Positions 1 to 5,195 of a DNA stretch of 12,349 nt are shown piece after piece. Both the position numbers and the translations under genes were made by a program. Under the pieces are notes generated by a model. It had not been told where the DNA came from. It did no database searches and was given only the letters and a program-made list of their open reading frames with translations. Source of the stretch: Methanosarcinales archaeon (GTDB taxonomy: Archaea; Halobacteriota; Methanosarcinia; Methanosarcinales; Methanogasteraceae). The stretch lies in assembly GCA_030605805.1 (NCBI GenBank), contig JAUWHQ010000198.1, forward strand, positions 1 to 12,349, in the 5' to 3' direction. The stretch's first letter is position 1; every line of letters starts with the position of its first letter.

Positions 1-99
1 GTTCTTGCCGAGATCTCGAAGGGGCTTGGCGCCCAGATGAAAGGGATCGACATCAGCACGCTCTCTGATAAGGATATTCTGCAGACGCGTGGATGGTGA
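1..99 (+). CDS. C-terminal end of an unrecognised protein (5' truncated by window)
   Basis: Frame 1 is open from the first base to a TGA at 97-99 and gives 32 residues ending in ...DILQTRGW. The frame is read on the same strand as the cytochrome but converges on the signal peptidase gene, whose stop is only 19 bp away. No motif is present in these residues and I do not recognise the family. That it is coding is inferred from the absence of stops and from its fit against the neighbouring stop; the rest of the gene lies outside the window. Confidence 0.5.
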   Translation, partial: VLAEISKGLGAQMKGIDISTLSDKDILQTRGW

Positions 100-118
100 C
101 GCTTCCAAAAGATACCGC

Positions 119-688
119 CTAAAATGGAAAGCTTGCGACGATCTTTGAGAATATCAGGCGCACATATCCCGCATAAGGCACGCGGAAACGCGCGACACCG
201 ATCACCCACTCCTCACGCACGGGTTCGCGGCAGATACCGCGCTGATCGTAGCTTGGATTATTGTCTCCCTTTGTGATATATCCGGCGTGTGGCGCAGCCG
301 GACCCCCTTCCCACATCGGCTCTCCTGCCTCCACAAAGTACATTGCGCGATGGATGATCGGTGTTTCATCGTTGCGCCCGTATTTCCTGTACAAAATCAC
401 GTTACCAAAATCCCCGAACGTTTCGTATCCGCTGACCGCACCTTCTTCCTGTGTAACGATCCTGGTGCGGGACATGTCCTGGATAAAGACGATATCCCCG
501 ATCTGCATGTGCGGTTCCATGCTGCCGGATTCGATCGCCCGCATCGGTGTCCATGTCCCGAACGCGACCTGGGATACGATCGCAAAGATTATGAGGATCT
601 TGGCAACCGAGAGAATATCGCGCAGGAGTTCTGCCCACGGACTATCGCTCCGGTAAAATTCTTTTACCTGATCGAAGAGTTCAGCCAT
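119..688 (-). CDS. Signal peptidase I, archaeal Sec11-like (S26B)
   Basis: This 189-residue membrane peptidase is predicted to cleave signal peptides from exported proteins on the outer face of the cytoplasmic membrane. A hydrophobic segment at about residues 27-44 anchors it. It is followed by the catalytic box ESGSMEP (Ser56), then IIHR (His113), and GDNN...YDQ (Asp142, Asp148). A His instead of Lys as general base, with two Asp six residues apart, is the signature of the archaeal/eukaryotic Sec11 type rather than bacterial LepB. A second weakly hydrophobic stretch lies at the C terminus (about 172-189). The start is ATG at 686-688; no Shine-Dalgarno is visible and a TATA-like box lies about 28 bp upstream, so the mRNA is probably leaderless. 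The gene is divergent from the cytochrome lipoprotein. Confidence 0.93.
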   Translation of the reverse strand: MAELFDQVKEFYRSDSPWAELLRDILSVAKILIIFAIVSQVAFGTWTPMRAIESGSMEPHMQIGDIVFIQDMSRTRIVTQEEGAVSGYETFGDFGNVILYRKYGRNDETPIIHRAMYFVEAGEPMWEGGPAAPHAGYITKGDNNPSYDQRGICREPVREEWVIGVARFRVPYAGYVRLIFSKIVASFPF

Positions 689-712
689 AAGTATAAAAGC
701 AGTTCAGCATGG

Positions 713-721
713 TACATAAAA
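713..721 (-). promoter_or_regulatory. Putative TATA box of the signal peptidase gene
   Basis: On the minus strand the sequence GTTTTATG is centred about 28 nt before the ATG at 688. At the usual archaeal TATA-to-start distance of about 26 nt, transcription would begin at or next to the start codon. Assignment is by pattern and spacing only. Confidence 0.4.
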
Positions 722-748
722 CTTATTCACTATCGGCACCATCAATGG

Positions 749-758
749 ATTAAATTAA
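749..758 (+). promoter_or_regulatory. Putative TATA box of the multihaem cytochrome gene
   Basis: The AT-only stretch ATTAAATTAA would place a transcription start near 780, leaving a leader of about 40 nt that contains the Shine-Dalgarno at 809-815. A second candidate, GTATAAAAG at about 691-699, would give a longer leader starting near 722. I cannot choose between them with certainty. Confidence 0.35.
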
Positions 759-808
759 TGGCAGACCCAGGCGACACAACGGTAACAGGATGCCAGGAGC
801 AGATCACC

Positions 809-815
809 GAGGAGA
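809..815 (+). promoter_or_regulatory. Shine-Dalgarno sequence fixing the cytochrome start
   Basis: GAGGAGA lies 8 nt before the ATG at 824. It favours that codon over the in-frame ATG at 758, which has no comparable site, and over much longer upstream extensions that would run into the signal peptidase gene. Confidence 0.6.
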
Positions 816-823
816 CACCGGTC

Positions 824-1864
824 ATGGCACGGCTAAGACGTGGAAAGGACACAATCATATTCATCGCAGTAATCATATCTGTGCTTGCGATGAGCGGCTG
901 TATACACGATGGAGAGAATGACGAGTCATCCGTGCCTCCGTCTGATAAACGCACATATCAGGAGTTGGGAAACGTTGAGTGCGTGGACTGCCATGCACCG
1001 CAGTATCATTCTCTGGAGAATGGAAGCGGCAAACATGCGTCTCTGAACTGCACCTTCTGCCACATCCAGCATGGCTACCTGCCGGACTGCCGGGGATGTC
1101 ACCCGGAGACGCACGGCACAACCGTCCGGAATTGCGCGATCTGCCATACGGACCCACATGCGCCGGTGGAACGGATCAACGATCCAGGTCTGAACAGCAG
1201 CAGATGCCGCTCCTGCCATGTCCCGCAGTACGAAGGCATCGAAGAGAGCGGGGGCATGCATTCTGCATTCGAGTGCGATCACTGCCACATCCAGCACGGC
1301 TACCTGCCCCAGTGCAGCGACTGCCACGGACTGCCGCACGGTCCTGATGCACTGGACTGCACCAGTTGTCACGACCCACACAAGCCCGAATCGATCGAGT
1401 TCGATGAGCACGACAACAGCCAGTGTGCCAGATGCCACGGTTCCGTCATCAAGGAGACGTTCATAAGAAAGCATACAAGACATGCGGACATTGCGTGTGA
1501 TATGTGCCATCCTGTACATGCTGCAACCAGGCTCTGCATCGAGTGCCACCCCGGGCACAGCACAGAGATGAGCATGCGTGACTGCACCAACTGCCACCGG
1601 ATAGGACACGTGCCACTCGAGATCCGGTACTCAGCCGACACGACATCGGGCGTGTGTGTGGACTGTCATGCCGAGCCGTTTAACACGATGCTGCAGAGCG
1701 GAAGCGAACATGCATATATTGAATGCGTCCGGTGCCACCCGGATCACGGGGCGACTGTTGCGTGTGCCAGCGACGGCTGCCATGTGATGGACCAATCACA
1801 CGGAGCAGGCGTGGTGCAGTGCAAGGACTGCCATGATTCGGCACATGATCTCACAATCGAATGA
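824..1864 (+). CDS. Multihaem c-type cytochrome lipoprotein, 16 predicted haems in four tetrahaem modules
   Basis: The product has 346 residues. A basic N terminus and hydrophobic helix end in the lipobox-like LAMSGC (Cys26), so the mature protein should be lipid-anchored on the outer face of the membrane. After a short acidic linker come fifteen CXXCH motifs and one CX4CH, with first Cys at residues 53, 76, 89, 104 / 128, 151, 164, 179 / 201, 225, 238, 254 / 278, 301, 314, 333. Spacing within each module is close to 23-13-15 and modules follow every 73-77 residues. Each module also has four conserved extra His, including one exactly five residues before the second haem site (71, 146, 220, 296), which is enough for bis-His ligation of every haem. 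There is no S-layer or enzymatic domain. The likely role is electron transfer at the cell surface; the partner is unknown. The start is chosen by lipobox and Shine-Dalgarno. A small membrane protein gene follows 62 bp downstream. Confidence 0.93.
   Translation: MARLRRGKDTIIFIAVIISVLAMSGCIHDGENDESSVPPSDKRTYQELGNVECVDCHAPQYHSLENGSGKHASLNCTFCHIQHGYLPDCRGCHPETHGTTVRNCAICHTDPHAPVERINDPGLNSSRCRSCHVPQYEGIEESGGMHSAFECDHCHIQHGYLPQCSDCHGLPHGPDALDCTSCHDPHKPESIEFDEHDNSQCARCHGSVIKETFIRKHTRHADIACDMCHPVHAATRLCIECHPGHSTEMSMRDCTNCHRIGHVPLEIRYSADTTSGVCVDCHAEPFNTMLQSGSEHAYIECVRCHPDHGATVACASDGCHVMDQSHGAGVVQCKDCHDSAHDLTIE
1058..1308 (+). repeat. Intragenic direct repeat between cytochrome modules 1 and 2
   Basis: A 26-nt stretch at 1058-1083 recurs at 1283-1308 with one mismatch, exactly 225 bp (75 codons) apart. 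It encodes the shared CHIQHGYLP segment at the second haem site. Similarity at the DNA level indicates that modules 1 and 2 derive from a more recent duplication or gene conversion than modules 3 and 4. Confidence 0.8.
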
Positions 1865-1926
1865 TTCGGCAACCGGACGGCAGATAGACAGACTAATCAA
1901 ATAATCAAATAACCGGATAACCAGAC

Positions 1927-2400
1927 ATGCCAGACAAAATAAGATACCTGATAATTCTTCTGGGAATCGTAGCTGGAGGAGTGGTCTACGGGAGCATATC
2001 CGTGCTTGCTGATTACTTTGCTCCGGTTACAGCCCTGATCGCGGGCTTTCTCGGAGGATCCGGGCTTGCCATCTATGACAACCGGCTGGATACCGGCGAT
2101 AAAGACGTTCCTGTTGCGATGCTGCTGTTATATTGTATCTGTGGCACCATCGCACTGCTAATCGGATATTATATCATATATAATTTTGCTGAAATACCTA
2201 TTTCGATGCTCGGGAACGTGCGGTTCATCCACCCGAACAATCCGTCGATGTATCCGTCGTTTCCCGGGTTTGTGGCTGCCACCCTCGATATCCAGACCAT
2301 CATCTGCGTGATCCTCGGAAGCACGCTCTGCGCAGCAGGGATGAGGTATCTGATTCGTGCTCTGGCGCAAGCGCTGCCAAAGGCACGGACGAAAGGATGA
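1927..2400 (+). CDS. Small membrane protein with four predicted transmembrane helices, function unknown
   Basis: The 157-residue product is hydrophobic, with membrane segments at about residues 6-26, 31-50, 61-86 and 113-138, a short polar loop (51-60) and an extramembrane loop of about 25 residues (87-112) rich in Pro, Asn and aromatic residues. The C terminus is basic (LPKARTKG), consistent with a cytoplasmic tail. I do not recognise the family; there are no paired His for haem b and no transporter signature. It lies 62 bp after the cytochrome on the same strand, without an obvious TATA box or a strong Shine-Dalgarno of its own, so co-transcription is likely. A role as membrane partner of the cytochrome is inference from position alone. 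Confidence 0.72.
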   Translation: MPDKIRYLIILLGIVAGGVVYGSISVLADYFAPVTALIAGFLGGSGLAIYDNRLDTGDKDVPVAMLLLYCICGTIALLIGYYIIYNFAEIPISMLGNVRFIHPNNPSMYPSFPGFVAATLDIQTIICVILGSTLCAAGMRYLIRALAQALPKARTKG

Positions 2401-2469
2401 TCGCGGATATGGATCGTGGGAGCGGGTTAGATGAGTCATCGACATAAGTGAGGAAAATATATCGATTGC

Positions 2470-2501
2470 TTTTTATTATTTTCTGGTTACATTGATTTTT
2501 T
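2470..2501 (+). terminator. T-rich termination region after the cytochrome/membrane-protein pair
   Basis: Three T runs (2470-2474, 2479-2482 and 2496-2501) follow the membrane protein stop by 70-100 bp. Archaeal RNA polymerase terminates at oligo-T tracts on the non-template strand, so this is a reasonable end for the upstream transcript. No hairpin precedes it. Confidence 0.4.
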
Positions 2502-2584
2502 CCGAGTTTACCAACCGTAAATCGACTTAAATAAACGTAAATACCGAAATACGGAACGCCAATGATCTACAGACGTGCTAAACC

Positions 2585-2827
2585 ATTAATCGGCTCTCTG
2601 GTAATTCGCGTTGCACGCACTTTTTCACCTTCCAGAGGATCTGGTCATGGTAAGGAAGATTAAACCACAGAGGACACAGAGGATCACAGAGAGTTGTTAT
2701 TTTTCTCTTTTGCCGCCTCTGTGTCCCTCTGTGCTCTCTGTGGTTTTCCGAACCCTTAAATCGAAAATATCAAAAAGTCTCATGGGTTTTAGTCACTGCA
2801 ACGCGAGATACCAAAGACCCCATTAAT
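2585..2827. repeat. Long imperfect concentric palindrome, about 243 bp, possibly a MITE-like element
   Basis: The outer arms at 2585-2620 and 2792-2827 are inverted copies matching at 28 of 36 positions, both beginning with ATTAAT and sharing TCGCGTTGCA. Their midpoint (about 2706) coincides with that of the inner hairpin (about 2704), so the whole unit can fold as one long interrupted hairpin or cruciform. No convincing protein is encoded: the small open frame across it starts at the edge of the hairpin and encodes low-complexity sequence. It lies in the gene-poor gap between the membrane protein and the transposase fragment. It could be a non-autonomous mobile element or a structured RNA. 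Confidence 0.6.
2662..2746. repeat. CACAGAG-repeat hairpin (widespread dispersed repeat type)
   Basis: CACAGAG occurs three times at 9-10 nt period in the left arm (2666, 2675 and 2685), and the right arm (2716-2746) is its near-exact inverse, with a T-rich loop of about 23 nt. Palindromic ACCACAGAGG-type repeats are known as dispersed intergenic elements in many bacterial and archaeal genomes. Other copies elsewhere in this genome are likely but cannot be seen here. Confidence 0.75.
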
Positions 2828-2915
2828 CTGATTATCTACACCAACCACAGTGTAGCGCGCCACACACACTTGGTTAGTCAATAATAAAACTTCGATATAA
2901 GATATGCAGGTATTT

Positions 2916-2956
2916 GGGACTTGCCAATGGATTCAGTGCCCGGATTGGTAAGTCCC
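2916..2956. repeat. Strong hairpin beside the transposase remnant
   Basis: GGGACTTGCCAAT (2916-2928) pairs with ATTGGTAAGTCCC (2944-2956) at 12 of 13 positions, the exception being a G-T pair, around a 15-nt loop. It abuts the point where recognisable transposase sequence stops. It may be an element end or a terminator-like RNA structure. Confidence 0.6.
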
Positions 2957-3139
2957 ATCAAGACCTTCAGGAGAAAACGATTGTTTCTTACGATATGCCA
3001 CAAAGCATCCGGGAATGCGCTAGCATCGCCGATAGGCATCGTAAGTACCGCGTGTCGATGAGGCACATTAAATAACGCATTTTGGAGAGATCTCGCCCCC
3101 ATGTCGGTGTGATTCTTGCCACAATTGGGGGCAGATGCG
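2957..3139 (-). pseudogene. Degenerate transposase fragment, IS91-like zinc-binding/Y2 type
   Basis: The minus strand encodes a zinc-ribbon-like PNCGKNH followed by FNVPHRHAVLTMP and then LW...NRFLLKVLM. This resembles the junction between the zinc-binding domain and the start of the catalytic domain of IS91-like transposases. The fragment is broken in several ways. An extra base in the run of five G at 3127-3131 separates an in-phase ICP (Cys codon at 3131-3133) from NCG. The second zinc Cys pair and its linker are missing. Sequence after LLKVLM is replaced by the hairpin at 2916-2956. No catalytic tyrosine is present. The family is judged from motif memory, so it could be another zinc-ribbon transposase. 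Confidence 0.55.
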
Positions 3140-3195
3140 GGTCGCGGAGTGGTGAGACTGTCGGTCGAATAATATTGTCCCAAAGCCCGCCCGTA

Positions 3196-3210
3196 GGAAA
3201 ACCTTAATAT
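3196..3210 (+). promoter_or_regulatory. Putative BRE/TATA promoter for the tRNA-Lys-rpo transcript
   Basis: GGAAAACCTTAATAT has an A-rich BRE-like half followed by a TATA-like CTTAATAT and would start transcription near 3232. A weaker candidate, GTTATACC at about 3243-3250, would start near 3272, closer to the tRNA. No TATA-like box is seen between the tRNA and rpoH. Confidence 0.35.
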
Positions 3211-3293
3211 GCATGGATGCGTTGAACTGTTGGTGCGCCATAGTTATACCATCGTCCTCTCGATTTCCAAGTGGTGTAGGTTCAGCTATGGAT

Positions 3294-3400
3294 GGGCTCG
3301 TAGCTCAGTCAGGCAGAGCACCGGGCTTTTAACGTCTGCGGCGGCGTTGCTGCTACGTGCGGAAACCCGATGGCCGAGGGTTCAAATCCCTTCGAGCCCG
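3294..3400 (+). tRNA. tRNA-Lys(UUU) with an anticodon-loop intron
   Basis: The acceptor GGGCTCG (3294-3300) pairs perfectly with CGAGCCC (3393-3399) and the discriminator is G3400; CCA is not encoded. The D arm GCTC...GAGC, anticodon stem CCGGG, loop CTTTTAA (3326-3332, anticodon TTT at 3328-3330) and T arm GAGGG-TTCAAAT-CCCTT are all in place. Removing 33 nt after position 37 restores the 3' anticodon stem CCCGA (3366-3370) and a 74-nt tRNA. One mismatch remains (C27-A43). The gene ends 35 nt before rpoH with no intervening promoter signal, so it probably shares the transcript. Confidence 0.92.
3332..3364 (+). other. tRNA-Lys intron (33 nt, position 37/38)
   Basis: The intron separates A37 (3331) from A38 (3365); because A residues flank both junctions, the boundary may shift by one base. 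It can fold on itself (3333-3335 with 3355-3357, and 3338-3342 with 3349-3353). The 4-bp central helix of a canonical bulge-helix-bulge is poor when paired by hand, so the splice motif may be relaxed. Confidence 0.75.
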
Positions 3401-3423
3401 TCGCAACACCATCACGGTTCTGC

Positions 3424-3429
3424 GGAGGG
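3424..3429 (+). promoter_or_regulatory. Shine-Dalgarno sequence of rpoH
   Basis: GGAGGG sits 6 nt before the ATA codon at 3436, ideal spacing, but 33 nt before the first in-frame ATG (3463). It therefore supports initiation at ATA. Confidence 0.6.
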
Positions 3430-3435
3430 ATTTTC

Positions 3436-3669
3436 ATAGGATTCAGCATACTTGAACATATAATGGTTCCGGGACACCGGGTACTCGATGACGATGAGGT
3501 GGAGACGATACTCGGTAGATACAACATCGAAAAAGAGAAACTATCCAAGATCCGGATGACCGATCCGGCAATCAAAGAGATCGGTGCGAATCCGGGCGAC
3601 ATCATAGAAATTGCAAGAACGAGCAAAACTGCTGGCGAGTCGATGTTTTACCGCCTTGTAATCGAGTGA
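3436..3669 (+). CDS. rpoH: DNA-directed RNA polymerase subunit H (RpoH/Rpb5-like), apparent ATA start
   Basis: The protein is the archaeal counterpart of the Rpb5 C-terminal domain, part of the lower jaw of RNA polymerase. The motifs FSILEH, MVPGH, LGRYNI, ADP-like TDPA, GANPGDIIEI and TAGESMFYRLVIE are family hallmarks. Homologues begin with M-x-FSLLEH, and here the codon at that place is ATA (3436), correctly spaced from GGAGGG, giving 77 residues, the normal length. The only downstream ATG (3463) would lose about nine conserved residues. Upstream ATG codons in this frame lie inside the tRNA. So either ATA initiates or an ATG has been altered by mutation or sequence error. The TGA stop overlaps the ribosome-binding site of rpoB2. 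Confidence 0.9.
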   Translation: MGFSILEHIMVPGHRVLDDDEVETILGRYNIEKEKLSKIRMTDPAIKEIGANPGDIIEIARTSKTAGESMFYRLVIE

Positions 3670-3677
3670 GGAAAGAC

Positions 3678-5192
3678 ATGATAGATCGAAAAACACTATC
3701 CAGAGCATATTTCATCAAGGACAAGATCGTGCAGCATCAGGTTAATTCATTCAACGAATTCATAGACCACAGTCTTCAGAAGGTCATAAACGAGATGAGG
3801 GTCATCGAAACCGAGATCAGTAGCACGGACACTGATTCGCAGACGTTCGTGCGTCTCGGCGAGATCTCGGTCTCACATCCGGTGGTGAAGGAGGCAGACG
3901 GGGCTGTGGATAAGCTGTTCCCGTCCGACGCGCGGCTGCGCAACCTCACATACTCGGCACCAATCAACCTTGAGATGACCGTTGTGCAAGACGAAGTCGA
4001 GAGCAAACCACAGGTGGTGGAGATCGGCATCCTTCCGGTCATGCTGCGATCAAAGGTCTGCAACCTGCACGGGCTCTCTGACGAAGAGTTGCAGGGGCAT
4101 GGCGAAGACCCGCTTGATCCGGGAGGCTACTTCATCACCAACGGCACAGAACGGGTGATCATGACGCTTGAGGACCTTGCGCCGAACAAGATCATGACCG
4201 AGAGAGACCAGAGGTACGGCGATCAGGTCGAGATCGCAAAGGTCTTCTCAGAGCGGCATGGATACCGGGCGCTGACCGTGGTCGAGCGCGGGCGAAAATC
4301 GATACTTGAGGTGACGTTCCCATCCCTTCCGGGGCGTATCAATTTTGTCACGCTCGTTCGCGCGCTCGGGCTTGAGAAGGACGAAGACCTCGTAAGAGCG
4401 GTTTCTGACGATCCCGAGATCCAGGAGTTCATGAAAGAGAACCTTGAAGAGGCTGTAAACATCGGGGTATTTACGCAAGGGGATGCGCTTGAGGAGATTG
4501 GGAGTATCGTTGCCGCAAGACAGACGAAGGAGTACCAGACACGGCGAATCAGTTACGTGCTCGACAGATATCTGCTCCCGCATATCGGCAACGACGAGGA
4601 AAACCGGATCGTGAAAGCCCATTTCCTGGCAAGAATGGCTGAAGCGTGCTTTGAACTGGCTCTGAATCGGAGAGGGATGGATGATAAGGATCATTACGCA
4701 AACAAAAGGCTAAAACTATCAGGAAATCTGATGGAGGACCTATTCCGGGTCTCATTCAACCGGCTTGCAAGAGATATCAAGTACCAGATAGAGCGTGCAA
4801 GCATGAGGAAGCGGGAATTAAACATCAAGACTGTGATACGCCCTGACGTGCTCACACAACGGATCGTTTACCCGCTTGCGACCGGGAACTGGGTTGGCGG
4901 GCGCACCGGTGTCGCGCAGTTGCTCGACCGCACCGATCACATAGCCTCACTGTCCCATCTGCGCAGGGTGATCTCGCCGCTGTCGCGAACACAGCCGCAT
5001 TTCGAGGCACGAGACCTGCATCCGACACAATGGGGCAGATTATGCCCGTCCGAGACGCCAGAGGGTCCCAACTGTGGTCTCGTAAAGAACTTTGCCCAGA
5101 TGGTGGAACTGTCTACCGGAGTTGAATTCACCGAAAGCATCAAGGATGAGCTTTATATGTGCGGCGTCGTTGCGGTACAAAGGGGGCGATGA
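3678..5192 (+). CDS. rpoB2: DNA-directed RNA polymerase subunit B'' (N-terminal half of split B)
   Basis: The 504 residues form the N-terminal half of the second largest polymerase subunit (protrusion, lobe and fork regions). Clear family blocks are NSFNEFID near the start, GGYFITNGTERVI, GNWVGGRTGVAQLLDRT, SHLRRVISPL and, at about residues 456-470, PSETPEGPNCGLVKN. The split after this block matches the B''/B' division found in methanogens, Archaeoglobales and haloarchaea. ATG 3678 is chosen because GTGAGG (3666-3671) lies 6 nt upstream and homologues begin at the equivalent residue; a GTG at 3666 would add four residues but overlaps the rpoH stop. rpoB1 begins 3 nt after the stop, indicating translational coupling. 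Confidence 0.96.
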   Translation: MIDRKTLSRAYFIKDKIVQHQVNSFNEFIDHSLQKVINEMRVIETEISSTDTDSQTFVRLGEISVSHPVVKEADGAVDKLFPSDARLRNLTYSAPINLEMTVVQDEVESKPQVVEIGILPVMLRSKVCNLHGLSDEELQGHGEDPLDPGGYFITNGTERVIMTLEDLAPNKIMTERDQRYGDQVEIAKVFSERHGYRALTVVERGRKSILEVTFPSLPGRINFVTLVRALGLEKDEDLVRAVSDDPEIQEFMKENLEEAVNIGVFTQGDALEEIGSIVAARQTKEYQTRRISYVLDRYLLPHIGNDEENRIVKAHFLARMAEACFELALNRRGMDDKDHYANKRLKLSGNLMEDLFRVSFNRLARDIKYQIERASMRKRELNIKTVIRPDVLTQRIVYPLATGNWVGGRTGVAQLLDRTDHIASLSHLRRVISPLSRTQPHFEARDLHPTQWGRLCPSETPEGPNCGLVKNFAQMVELSTGVEFTESIKDELYMCGVVAVQRGR

Positions 5193-5195
5193 TAA

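Noticed and set aside
1..99. Naming the first partial gene from its 32 residues
   Set aside because: I considered an SPFH/flotillin-like C terminus, but nothing in the sequence is specific enough to support it.
287..823. Longer N-terminal extension of the cytochrome reading frame
   Set aside because: It runs antisense through most of the signal peptidase gene and puts the lipobox in the middle of the protein; ATG 824 has a good Shine-Dalgarno and directly precedes a signal sequence.
926..1609. 227-codon open frame on the minus strand opposite the cytochrome
   Set aside because: It is a mirror of the Cys/His-rich repeats, has a repetitive composition and no recognisable motif; the plus strand has 16 haem sites in perfect register.
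2662..2746. CRISPR array suggested by repeated CACAGAG
   Set aside because: The units are only 7 nt at 9-10 nt period and are inverted between arms, with no spacers; this is a hairpin repeat.
2611..2826. 71-codon open frame across the palindrome
   Set aside because: It is made of the two hairpin arms and starts at the edge of the repeat; low complexity, no ribosome-binding site, no family resemblance.
3370..3435. rpoH starting at the ATG at 3370
   Set aside because: That ATG is within the 3' exon of tRNA-Lys, and homologues do not have the added 22 residues.
3666..3677. rpoB2 starting at GTG 3666
   Set aside because: It overlaps the rpoH stop and consumes the Shine-Dalgarno of ATG 3678, where homologues begin.
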